DNA of 64,000 nt from Thinopyrum elongatum (lineage: Eukaryota > Streptophyta > Magnoliopsida > Poales > Poaceae), in contig CM022301.1 in assembly GCA_011799875.1 (NCBI GenBank), positions 213,549,888 to 213,613,887 of the forward strand. Direction: 5' to 3'. Position 1 is the stretch's first letter, and every line of letters starts with the position of its first letter. Positions 32,726 through 42,882 of the stretch are shown in pieces. Under the pieces are notes generated by a model that worked only from the letters and a program-made list of their open reading frames with translations, was not told where the DNA came from and ran no database searches. The position numbers were made by a program, and so were the translations under genes.

Positions 32726-33925
32726 CTGCTCGGTGAGATTTCCCAGTTTTTCATAGTTTAGCTCGCATATGTTCCTCATACCTACAGTCCACAAAAAAGT
32801 CACACACAAAAAATTTAGGGTTAGTTCATCATATCCGAACCAATCTGAGCCTTTGCATAATCTTTTCAGTGTTTTGCTTTGTTGATTTTGCGGTTGCATC
32901 GTCGTGTCGAGTTGCTGGTCTTAGAGTCTAGTTCCCTTAGAGTTTTGATTTCTGGTCACAGGTTTTCACGCCGCCACCACATATCCGCTGCCAATCCGAT
33001 TCCATATACACCACCACATATCCGCTGCCACCCCCACCAATTCGAGTCCATATACGACCGCCGCATCCGAGTCCATATACCACCGCCAGTCCGAGTCCAT
33101 ATACCATCACCAATCTGAGTCCATCACATATTCGGTTTGCTATCCATATGTAGTCATATTCATGTTGCTTTGTCCGAGTTGGTTTCAGGTTTCATCAATT
33201 GTTCTCCATCCGTAGAAGAGAGGTGATTCCAAAAAAAATAAAAAAGAAGTCTGGAGACCCCCGGACAGATTTTAGGCCAAAATTTCGGCAGGTGAAAATA
33301 TTTTTTCCCTATCCTATTTTTAGGCTTTTCTGAGTCTTTTGAGACACGTGCCATCATAGTGATTTTTTGTTGCACTTTTGCGTCGGCGCTGCCCTGATTC
33401 CCGAAAAAAGTAAAAAAAAAATCATGCCTATCCTGTTCTTTTGTCTCGGGAAGCGTTTTGAGACACTCGCCATTATAGTGTTTTTTGGCAAAAAAAAGCG
33501 CAAAAAAAGGAGCGCCAAAAATATATTTAGAGAGTGCTTTTCCCTTATTTCTGTGCAGCGTCGTGATTTTGTTAGTGTTCTAGGCTCGCGTCTCTACCAC
33601 GGTCTAGCCTAGGACCAGCACAGTACCGTCGTTGAGTGTTTACTCAATATTGCATCTCTGAACTGATTATTGCTGGTAATTTTGCTACCATATTATAAGC
33701 CATCCCAGCTCCTCATACTACTACTTCGTGCGTTTGACACCACCTGACAATCGCTTTATCCATGGTCTGAGAGTTTTGATTACAACGATTGCCGATCACC
33801 GCCTAATGTCGAGTAAGAACTAGTAAGAATTTGAGATTTGCTTGACGGATTTGTGACACACCAACACCACCACTTCCTAGTAGTCGGTAGGATCATATTC
33901 TTGTGTGTTTCTATTGTTGCTAACC
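32726..33925 (+). other. 5' leader of element D with short tandem repeats
   Basis: No gene. A minisatellite-like block at 32976-33125 repeats units of the form CCGAGTCCATATACCACCGCCA. A second, diverged duplication of about 130 bp involves CCTATCCT...TTTTGAGACACGTGCCATCATAGTG near 33310-33360 and 33428-33480. The gag start follows at 33926. Confidence 0.6.
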
Positions 33926-35230
33926 ATGACAGGATCACAAGTCGATGACACTGACTGGGAGAACATGACGAACAAGGCATTACATGATACATTTCAGCAA
34001 ATGATGAGTGGACAGGTGCAAGATGTGCTGAATAGATTTGAAGAGGCCATGGATAGGATAGATGGCATTGAGAAGACGTTAAAAACAAAGCTAGATGACA
34101 AGTTTAATGAACTACTCACGTGTCTTCCACAACCACCACCGGCTGCACCTGTTGCACCTCTGCAGGTCGCCTTCCAAATCAAGTGGGATGAGCCATGCAC
34201 GTTCCTCTTGAGCCCGGCCAAACTTCTGGTGTCGTTGCACCTACTATTGATGCTTCTGTGGCTCCTGCTCATGCTTCTACTGAGGAGGAGGACGATTACG
34301 AGGGCGATTACGAGGATGAGGTTGATTAAAATCAGAACTACATGCAACCACCAGCACCACCACCAGGTCGTCCACATGCAAATAATCGCAACGGTGGGGC
34401 TGCACCACCCCCTCAGGTACGAGATCATGACCATCTTCATAAATTAGAATTGAATATTTCTCCATTTGAGGGTAGATACATTCTTGATTTTTATTTTACT
34501 TGGGAGTTAGAAACTGAATAACGTTTTACATGCTTACTATATCCCGAGGAAAGACGTGTTGCTGCTGTTGTTTGTGCATTCACTAGTTTTGCATGTGTTT
34601 GGTGGTCTGAACATTGTAGATTATATCAGGATAATATCCCAACTACTTGGGCTGCTTTGAAAAAATGCTATGCGTACTTGTTGGGTTCCACCATATTATC
34701 AACATGAATTACTTCAAAAATTGCAACGTTGGAGAAAAGGAAAAAATTATGTAGAAGAATATTATCTGGAATTACAAACTGGCATGATTAGATGTGGTAT
34801 TGTTAAGGATAATGAAGCTATGCTTGCACATTTCATGAGTGGGTTAAATGAGAGATTTAAACCATATTAGAGTATAAGGAATATAACAATATCACTCGTT
34901 TATTCCATCTAGCTTGCAAAGCTGAACATGAAGTGCAGGATCGACAGGCATTGGCGCGAACTAATTTTTCTGCAGGTCAACCTTCATCATGGACATCGTG
35001 TACATCATCTACTTCCACACGTCCGGATGCACCACCGCCTACTTCAGACGTCACCTCTAACCGTGATAAAGGCAAACATGCACCACCACCATCCACCAAG
35101 AGTACACCTTCTGGTGCTGCACAGAGCTCTTCTTCATCCATGGCATCAACAGGGTAAACGCATGATGTTATATGTCATCGTTGCACCGGTCGTCGTCACT
35201 ATGCGAGCAAATTCCCATCTCAGCATGTGA
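33926..35230 (+). pseudogene. Gypsy gag of element D, frameshifted
   Basis: The ATG at 33926 starts MTGSQVDDTDWENMTNKALH, a coiled-coil-like N terminus and a Pro-rich linker. After a frameshift near 34200 the capsid part is readable in pieces: LNISPFEGRY and the WWSEHCRLYQ region to 34660, then 34670-34870 with RWRKGKNYVEEYYLELQTG, ending at a TAG. A Ser/Pro-rich segment leads to a zinc knuckle near 35173-35212 whose last Cys has become Phe (CHRCTGRRHYASKF). Multiple stops make it non-functional. Confidence 0.82.
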
Positions 35231-36648
35231 TGATCATTACTGAGGATGGTGGGTATGAGTTCGCTAGTGATTATGATGAGGATAATCTGTCTCTTATTGC
35301 GAGTGAAGAGCAAGGTGGAGATGATTCTGAACAAGAGACGCAATACATGGCTGCTGAAGACGCTGACATGTATGAAAGTTTAGTTGCTCAACGTGTTTTG
35401 AGTGTGCAGGTCACACAAGCTGAGCAAAATCAGAGGCACAATTTGTTGCATACAATGGGAGTTGTGAAGGAACGTTTTGTTCGCGTCATCATAGATGGAG
35501 GGAGTTGCAACAACTTGGCTAGGATGGAGATGGTGGAGAAGCTGTCTCTCACCACAAGACCACATCCGCATCATTACTACATCCAATGGTTCAACAACAG
35601 CGACAAGGTTAAGGTAACATGTACTGTTCATGTGCAATTTAGTATAGCTACATATGTTGATTATGTTGATTGTGATGTGGTACCCATGCAAGCATGTTCC
35701 TTATTACTTGGTAGACCATGGCAATTCGATAAAAATTCTGTACACCATGGTAGAAACAATCAGTATACTCTTGTTCATAAGGATAAACATATTACTTTGC
35801 TTCCTATGACTCCTGAACACATTTTGAAAGATGATATTAATAGAGCTAGTAAAGCAAAACAGGAGCACAATAAGAGTGAAAATCAGATTGTGGCAAAAGA
35901 ATTTGAGCAACAAATGAAGCCTATTAATAAACCATCTAGTGTTGCTTCTGAAATTAAATTAAAAAGTGGATGTTTACTTGCCACGAAACCTGATATTAAT
36001 GATCTAGATTCCAGCAAATCTGTTTGCTATGCTTTCGTGTGCAAAGAGGCATTATTTTCATTCGAGGACGTGCCTTCCTCTATGCCTCCTGCTGTCACTA
36101 ACATTTTGCAGGAGTTCGCTGACGTCTTTCCACAAGACGTGCCATCGGGATTACCACCTATTCAAGGGATTGAGCATCAGATTGACTTAATTCCCAATGC
36201 TTCGCCGCCAAACCGTGCGCCATACCGTACCAATCCAGAGGAGACGAAGGAGATTATGCGTCAAGTACAGGAGCTGCTCGACAAAGGTTATATACGTGAA
36301 TCTCTTAGTCCTTGTGTTTTTCCTATTATACTCATGCCAAAAAAGGATGGTACATCACGTATGTTTGTTGATTGTAAAGGCATTAATAATATTACTATTC
36401 GTTATCATCATCCTATTCCTAGGCTAGATGATATGCTTGGTGAATTAAGTGGCTCTACAATATTCTCCAAAGTTGATTTGCGTAGTGGATACCATCAAAT
36501 TCGTATGAAATTGGGAGATGAATGGAAAACAACATTTAAAACTAAGTTTGGACTGTATGAGTGGTTAGTCATGCCTTTTGGGTTAACTAATGCACCTAGT
36601 ACTTTCATGAGATTAATGAATGAAGTTTTACGTGCTTTCATTGGATGA
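35231..36648 (+). pseudogene. Gypsy protease and N-terminal RT of element D
   Basis: One long frame of 473 codons. An acidic linker leads to the retropepsin site VIIDGGSCNNLA (DxG form DGG, residues about 89-100) and VVPMQACSLLLGRPWQFD. RT begins near residue 330 with NRAPYRTNPEE, RESLSPCVFPIILMPKKDG, VDLRSGYHQIRM and PFGLTNAPSTF. A TGA at 36646-36648, probably from CGA, stops the frame just before the YFDD motif, which lies in the next piece in the same frame. Confidence 0.93.
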
Positions 36649-37581
36649 TTTGTGGTAGTCTATTTTGATGATATACTGATTTATAGCAGATCTTTGGAGG
36701 AACATTTGGAACATTTACGTGATGTTTTTATTGCTCTACGTGATGCACATTTGTTTGGTAACCTTGGGAGGTGCACCTTTTGCACCGATCGAGTATCTTT
36801 TCTTGGCTATGTTGTTACTCCACAGGGAATTGAAGTTGATAAAGCTAAGGTTGAAGCTATTGAGAGTTGGCCGCAGCCCAAAACGGTCACACAAGTGAGG
36901 AGTTTTCTTCGACTCGCTGGTTTCTATAGGCGTTTTGTGAGAGATTTCAGCACCATTGCTGCACCTCTCAATGAGCTTACAAAGAAGGATGTGCCTATTG
37001 TTTGTGGTACAGCACAGGAAGAAGTCTTCACGGTATTGAAAGATAAGTTGACACATGCTCCATTTCTCCAACTTCCTGATTTTAATAAGACTTTTGAGCT
37101 TGAATGTGATGCTAGTGGAATTGGATTAGGAGGTGCATTATTACAAGATGGTAAACCTGTTGCATACTTTTCTGAAAAACTGAGTGGGCCTAGTCTGAAT
37201 TATTCTACTTATGATAAGGAATTATATGCTCTTGTTTGGACTTTGGAAACATGGCAACATTATTTATGGCCCAAAGAATTTGTTATACATTCTGATCATG
37301 AATCTTTGAAGCACATTAAAAGTCAAGCAAAACTGAACCGTAGACATGCTAAATGGTTTGAATTCATTGAGACTTTCCCTTATGTCATTAAACACAAGAA
37401 GGGCAAAGAAAATGTTATTGCCGATGCATTGTCTCGTCATTATACTATGCTTTCACAACTTGACTTTAAAATATTTGGTTTGGAGACCATCAAAGACCAA
37501 TATGTGCATGATGCTGAATTTAAAGATGTGTTGCAGAATTTTAAAGAAGGGAGAACATGGAACAAGTTCATCATTAAATGA
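36649..37581 (+). pseudogene. Gypsy RT C-terminal part and RNase H of element D
   Basis: It continues the preceding frame after the TGA. The polymerase motif VVYFDDILIYS lies at 36655-36687, then SFLGYVVT, the connection, and RNase H with FELECDASGIGLGG and YSTYDKELYALV, ending HSDHESLKHI and [11 protein letters not shown] one-base gain in a run of A near 37575 brings a premature TGA after NKFIIK. It was the replicase half of the polyprotein. Confidence 0.93.
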
Positions 37582-38678
37582 TGGATTTGTTTTCCATGCT
37601 AACAAGCTATGCATTCCAGCTAGCTCCGTTCATCTTTTGTTGTTGCAGGAGGCGCATGGAGGAGGATTAATGGGACACTTTGGCGTGAAGAAGACAGAGG
37701 ACGTACTTGCTACACATTTCTTTTGGACAAAGATGAGAAGGCATGTTGAGCATTTTGTTGCTCGCTGCACTACATGTCAAAAAGCTAAGTCACGACTCAA
37801 TCCTCATGGTTTTTATATGCCTTTGCCTATACCTAGTGTTCCTTGGGAGGATATATCTATGGACTTCATTTTAGGTTTACCTCGAACAAAGAAGGGGAGG
37901 GATAGCATATTTGTTGTCGTGGATAGATTCTCGAAAATGGCACATTTTATACCATGTCATAAAAAGCGATGATGCTGCTAATGTTGTTGATTTGTTTTTT
38001 GGTGAAATTATTCACTTGCATGGTGTGCCCAATACTATTGTTTCATATTGTGATACGAAGTTTCTTAGCCACTTTTGGAGATGTTTATGGGCTAAGTCGG
38101 GGACTAAACTACTTTTTAGTACTACATGTCACCCCAAACTGATGGACAAACTGAAGTAGTCAATAGAACTTTGTCTACTATGCTTAGGGCTGTTTTGAAG
38201 GATAACCTGAAAATGTGGGAAGAATTCTTGCCTCATATTCAATTTGCTTATAATCGTTCGCTGCATTCTACTACTAAGATGTGCCCTTTTGAGATTGTGT
38301 ATGATTTCCTACCTCGTGCACCTATTGATTTGTTGCATCTTCCATCTTTGGAGAAGGCTAATTTGGATGCTAAACAACGTGCTGAAATGATCTTAAAAAT
38401 GCATGAGTTAAGTAAGGAAAATATTGAGCGCATGAATGCTAAATATACTTGCTGGAGATAAGGGTAGAAAATGTGTTGTCTTTGCACCTGGAGATCTTGT
38501 TTGGTTACATTTGCGCAAGGATAGGTTTCCTGATTTGCGCAAGTCAAAGCCAATGCCACGTGTTGATGGTCCTTTTAAGGTGTTATAGAAAATAAATGAT
38601 AATGCATATAAACTTGAGCTGCTTGCAGATTTTGGGGTTAGTCCCACTTTTAACATTGCAGATTTGAAGCCTTATTTG
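37582..38678 (+). pseudogene. Gypsy integrase of element D, multiply frameshifted
   Basis: The zinc-binding domain ([14 protein letters not shown] then CTTCQKAKS) and core start ([24 protein letters not shown]) are open to 37972. A frameshift leads into [15 protein letters not shown] (37911-38159), and another to [14 protein letters not shown] and FAYNRSLHSTT (38126-38461). The usual DRDTKF reads YCDTKF but keeps the Asp. After a further shift the C-terminal [15 protein letters not shown] and NIADLKPYL parts follow up to element E. No chromodomain is visible. Confidence 0.9.
38674..38678. repeat. Target-site duplication of element E, left copy
   Basis: ATTTG here and at 41950-41954 flank E exactly. 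Removing E and one copy rejoins the pol C-terminal codons of D in frame. Confidence 0.92.
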
Positions 38679-39359
38679 TGATACGGGACGCCTAGAAAAT
38701 GATCTTTCACGGTGCCAAAGAACTCACAAGGAGCAGCAACTATCTCTCTCAAAACTTGTTTCAACAAACTTGTTTCTCTCGAGTGGCAAGAACAAAAGGA
38801 AACCCTTTCAGATAAATTGCAGCGGATAACTAGCTTGGTTTACAAGGACGCAACCCAAACCATGAAACTTGTGAACCTATGAAGAATCAAAAGAGGGAAC
38901 CACAAGGATCCTATATGAATTGAGGATAGGCCCTCCAATCCACACACACGAGCTAACACTCAACGATACTAGTGCTCTCAGCACAACACAACCTCACTGG
39001 CTGTTTTCAAACATAAACTCATAAATCTCATCCCCCCCCCGTCACATGGAACAGCTGGGGAGTACTTATACTAGGAGCACCTACTAGTTAGGTGTGAAAA
39101 CAACTCAAAATGAAGGGTAAATTCGTGAGCTCCAAGCTGTAGCAGGAGCAAACTCGTTGAGCCTCGCGTTGTAATTACTTCCTGGACAGCTTGCATCGGA
39201 ACTGGCACAACTTTTGACTCAATACCTCAAATGATGCACCGTTTTTTTTAATGAAAGCTGACTTCAAAGACCATCTTTTCCAGCCTCTAAAACGTGCTAT
39301 ACCCTTCTAGAATTAATTAGGTTTAGGTGGGAAGTTGCAGATGGAAATATGATGTGTCA
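38679..39359 (-). repeat. 3' LTR of element E
   Basis: 681 bp on the minus strand, TGACACATCA to CCCGTATCA, preceded by a polypurine tract GGGAGAAA (39367-39360). A TATA-like CATATAGG near 38915-38921 lies about 37 bases upstream of 38878, where the 200-bp segment that is inverted at the other end begins. That segment (38878-38679) therefore fits R-U5. Confidence 0.75.
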
Positions 39360-39392
39360 TTTCTCCCAAAATAGGCACCGGAAGCTTCCCAA

Positions 39393-41519
39393 CTAAGATA
39401 ACGGTTTTCCCATGTCTTCCTTTGGCTGCTCTAATGGTTTAACATTTGTTCTAGCATGAACCTCACTCTTTGATGCCTTAGTCATGATCTGGTCCACATC
39501 ATTCTCCCTTCCTTCAAACAAAACCGTCCTCGGTTTTGAGGTATTCTTTTTGGGCTTCTTCACATGTGGGAATTGCTCAACCTTGAGTGCTTGATCCACC
39601 ATAGGTTCCAAGACATGGTTCACTCCTTGATGCATGAAGGAATACTTGTTAGACCTCCCATGGTGAGTAGCATTGTGATCAAACTGCCACGGCCTTCCCA
39701 AAAGAAGATGACAAGCTTGCATTGGCACCACATCACATACCACCTTGTCCACATAAGCTCCCACTGAAAATTGCACCCTAGCACGATGTGTAATCTTCAA
39801 CTTACCAACACCATTCAACCACTTAACATAATATGGCTGGGGCTGCCTCCATGTTGATATCCCAAGAGCATGCACAAGATCACTACTAATGATGTTGTAG
39901 CTACCTCCATCGATGACTACCTTGCAGTTTTTGCCCTTGATCTTGCAAACGGATTGGAAAACATTTTGTCGCTGACCCTTCTCAACAATAGAAGCATCAT
40001 CATGAGCCACTTTGCGAATCATGAGATTAACACCATCTCCTCCATATGAACTAAGAGGTGCTCCGGTCTCAAAAGTATAATATTTTGCATCATTCTTCTC
40101 AGATTCAGATTTTTCACTTGAGTCATCGGTGACATATCCATCATTTGTGAGCAGCACCTTCTTCAAATTAGGACAATCCTTCTTGAAGTGGTCTCTACCC
40201 TTCCATGTATGGCACTGAATATTACTAATGCGAGTGGCAGGAGTATTGGAAGATTCAACCTTTGATGCATTAGCTTCTTTTGCAGTCATCTTGTTGTGTG
40301 AGCGAAAATCTGCAGCAACAATTCCATCTACTTCTCGCTGAACTGAACCTCTCCAAGTGCTTGATGTATAGGTTTGGCTGCGATTTTGGCGACGCTTCAG
40401 CTGCTACTCTACACGAATAGCTTGATGCACAAGTTCTTGCAAATCTTGATATGTAACCATCTCTATCTTTTCTTGCACATCTTCATTCAGCCCATGAAAG
40501 AATCTTGACATTGTGGCCTCCTCTGGCTCATTCACCGCTGTCCTAATCATCAAAATCTCCATCTCTTTATAGTACTCATCAACACTAGAGTTACCTTGGC
40601 ACAACCGTTGGAGTCGATTGTACAAGGTTCTTGTGAAATGTTCTGGAACAAAACGCCTCCGTAACAGATTTTTCATTTGCTCCCATGTCTCCGAATGACC
40701 TCCAGCATGACACAATTGGTTCCACCAAATCAAAGCATATCCGATAAACTCAATGGATGCATATCATACCTTCTTCTCCTCTGTATAGCGGTGGCTATCA
40801 AAGATCTGATCCACACGCATCTCCCACTCCAAATAATCACTGAGCTCAGTTTTTCCATTGAATGATGGTATGATAAGTTTGAATTTACCAATCCCATCAT
40901 CTTCATGGTCACGATGAGCACGCCCATGACCCCTTCCTCCCATGGCAAATCCTTCTTGGCCTTCTCCGCGACGATCATGAAGAGCACGTCGTGGTCGAGG
41001 CTTGTAGTAGTTTCGAGCATCATCGGAGTGGTCGCTCCAATGCTCTCCATGGTGGTCCTGCTGTATGGGGAGTTATCGGTGTCGACCCCGTGCAGCAAGC
41101 CCATCTCTTGGTGGAGACGGTGGCGCCCAAGTAGCACCTCGCTGGTCGTGGCGAGCACACCGAGGTGGTGCAGCGTAGTAGCTATGAGCATCGCCCGAGT
41201 AGGCGTGGATGTGCTCTCCATGCCCCTCGTCAAGGTGGCGTTGACCCTATTGTTCAGGGAGTTATCGATGTCGACCCCTTGCAGCAAGCCTATCTCAACG
41301 AAGTTCCTCGGTGAGGGAGTTGATTCTCCGGCCAAGGTTGGTCTCCACAGCCGATATGCGCCTCTCCACCTTGTTCAACACATACTCTCATGTATCCTCC
41401 AAAGCCAACACATAAGCGGGCTGCAAGCTAGGATCGTACACGGGAAGTCGCAGCTCCTCCTCCTCGAGGTGCCTACCTCCATGCACACCATCAACACTGC
41501 TTGACCTCCTCGAACCCAT
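39393..41519 (-). pseudogene. gag-protease of element E
   Basis: ATG at 41519 (MGSRRSSSVDG). An in-frame stop follows about 50 codons later (ALEDT, stop, EYVLNKVE). The capsid part is at 40733-40404 (LIWWNQLCHAGG, YNRLQRLCQGNSSVDEYYKEME). After a stop the knuckle is at about 40230-40190, degenerate (CHTWKGRDHFKKDC). The protease has VVIDGGSYNIISS and VVPMQACHLLLGRPWQFD. The frame ends at 39393 without RT. Motifs match element D's protease closely, so E derives from a D-like family. It would need RT and integrase in trans. Confidence 0.88.
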
Positions 41520-41577
41520 GGAAGCTTCTCAAGAACAAAATCAGCAAGAGAGAAAATAACACCGTGATCAACCTAAA

Positions 41578-41589
41578 GCTCTGATGCCA
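41578..41589 (-). other. Primer-binding site of element E (tRNA-iMet type)
   Basis: On the minus strand TGGCATCAGAGC follows three bases after the U5 end at 41593. It is one change from the standard iMet primer site. Confidence 0.8.
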
Positions 41590-41592
41590 AGA

Positions 41593-41949
41593 TGATACGG
41601 GATGCCTTGGAAACGATCTTTCACGGTGCCAAAGAACTCACAAGGAGCAGCAACAAACTCACTCAAAACTTGTTTCAACAAACTTTGTTCTCTCGAGACG
41701 CAAGAACAAGAGGAAACACTCTCAGATAGATTGCAGCGGATAACTTCTTAGGTTCACAAGTTTCATGGTTTGGGTTGCTTCCTTGTAAACCAAACTAGTT
41801 ATCCGCTGCAATTTATCTGAGAGTGTTTCCTCTTGTTCTTGCCTCTCGAGAGAACAAAGTTTGTTGAAACAAATTTTGAGTGAGTTTGTTGCTACTCCTT
41901 GTGAGTTCTTTGGCACCGTGAAAGATCGTTTCCGAGGCGTCCCGTATCA
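41593..41949. repeat. Fold-back R-U5 palindrome at the 5' end of element E
   Basis: 41593-41744 (152 bp) and 41750-41949 (200 bp) are inverted copies of each other with stems of about 152 bp and a loop of about 53 bases. They agree where both differ from the 3' LTR, for example ACAAACTCACTC against CTATCTCTCTC, and AACACTCTCAG against AACCCTTTCAG. Differences between the arms are mostly C/T or G/A, as expected from methylation decay. Confidence 0.88.
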
Positions 41950-41954
41950 ATTTG

Positions 41955-42314
41955 GGTGAGGAAGATGAGCTTCCATCGAGGATGACTTCATTTTAAGAAG
42001 GGGAGGATGATGAGGACATCAATACCATTGTTACACCCACATCCCCTACTACTATACATACTGGACCAATTACTAGAGCTCACGCACGCCAATTAAATTA
42101 CCAGGCACTTTCGTTTCTTGGTAACGATTCTAATGTTCATGAGAATATGATGCTGCCAAAATTGGATACATTTGTTTTGCTCACAAATGAAGGGCCTAGC
42201 TTGGACAAGAAGGATGAACATTGGAGTAAGATCAAGCATGGAGATGATGGCATGCGCAAGGGAAACAAGAACGGAGTTTCAAGTGATGATTTCAAGACTT
42301 TGAAGCCATCATAA
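41955..42314 (+). pseudogene. C-terminal end of element D pol, reading into the 3' LTR
   Basis: It continues DLKPYL across the E insertion: GEEDELPSR, a TAA where Gln is expected, then EGEDDED, crossing the LTR start at 42011 and ending at TAA 42312-42314. About 100 codons lie in U3 (PITRAHARQLNYQ, LPKLDTFVLLTNEGPS). The same frame is present in the 5' LTR (to 32098). A polypurine tract AAGAAGGGGAGGATGA (41995-42010) is part of the coding sequence. Confidence 0.82.
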
Positions 42315-42882
42315 TGAGTGCATGAAGGCTTGGACGAAATATAAAAGAGGCAACTTTATAAATTTCGTCCAGAGACTATTATAGGTGACGCGTCACCTTA
42401 TTATTGGGCCAGGCCCATGTAATTTCAAAATACTTCAGTATAGGTTGTTTTTAGAGTCTGTATGTATGGGGAAATAGAGTTAGGGTTGGTTTCGGACCCC
42501 TTCTTCTTAGGTCGTCGTTTAGACTTTGGGTTTTGTTTATACTAAAGTTCGCCATAGCTGCAACTTCGCGTACTTCGTTTGTGTTTAACGACCAGACAAA
42601 GACGTCACGGAACCCCACCTTCAATAATAAAGCTTTCCTCTTATATTCGCAATATCCAGATTGCAATTTCAGTTTCTTGCTTGTTCTTCGTTTGCGTGCA
42701 GGAAACAGACCCTCGTGGTCAGGTTGATCGTGCTCCGGCGTGGTCAATAACCTTTCGGAGTTGGTTTAGCGATTGCTAAGTCGCGACGTCCTCGCACGTT
42801 CGTAGCCGGATCGTCAAAGTATACTCCACCAAAAATGATAGCCACCATATCAGCGAAAGACGGGACACCTTTGCCTCTATCA
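42011..42882 (+). repeat. 3' LTR of element D
   Basis: 872 bp, TGAGGACATCA to CTCTATCA, collinear with 31795-32705. It lacks the C-rich 45 bases and most of the TATA segment found in the 5' copy. It is followed by a T run and then element B sequence. Confidence 0.93.

Larger units (their letters stand above)
38679..41949 (-). mobile_element. Element E: small gag-protease (TR-GAG-like) Gypsy derivative with a fold-back 5' LTR
   Basis: 3271 bp, minus strand. The 3' LTR (39359-38679) starts TGACACATCA and ends CCCGTATCA. gag and protease occupy 41519-39393, and there is no RT or integrase. An iMet-type primer site is at 41578-41589. In place of a normal 5' LTR, the right side has a partial R-U5 in sense (41593-41744), a 5-bp linker and a complete 200-bp R-U5 in antisense (41750-41949). 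Both outer ends therefore carry the same U5 terminus TGATACGGGA. The TSD ATTTG is perfect, so this form was what integrated. Protease sequence is similar to that of its host D. Confidence 0.85.
31795..42882 (+). mobile_element. Element D: Ty3/Gypsy retrotransposon nested in B, itself carrying E
   Basis: LTRs at 31795-32705 and 42011-42882 begin TGAGGACATCA and end CTCTATCA. Flanks are TTTTA (left) and TTTTT (right), an imperfect 5-bp TSD in a T run. Domain order is gag, protease, RT, RNase H, integrase, the Gypsy order. Without E it is about 7.8 kb. It interrupts element B just before the protease active site. All genes carry stops or frameshifts. Confidence 0.92.

Noticed and set aside
33994..34440. 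148-codon minus-strand frame
   Set aside because: Antisense of the Gypsy D gag region, with biased composition from complementing Pro- and His-rich codons.
38679..41949. Reading E as a DNA transposon because of its 200-bp terminal inverted repeats
   Set aside because: The interior has gag, retroviral-type protease, an iMet primer site, a polypurine tract and a full 3' LTR. The TSD is 5 bp and ends are TG...CA, so it is a retrotransposon with an aberrant 5' end.
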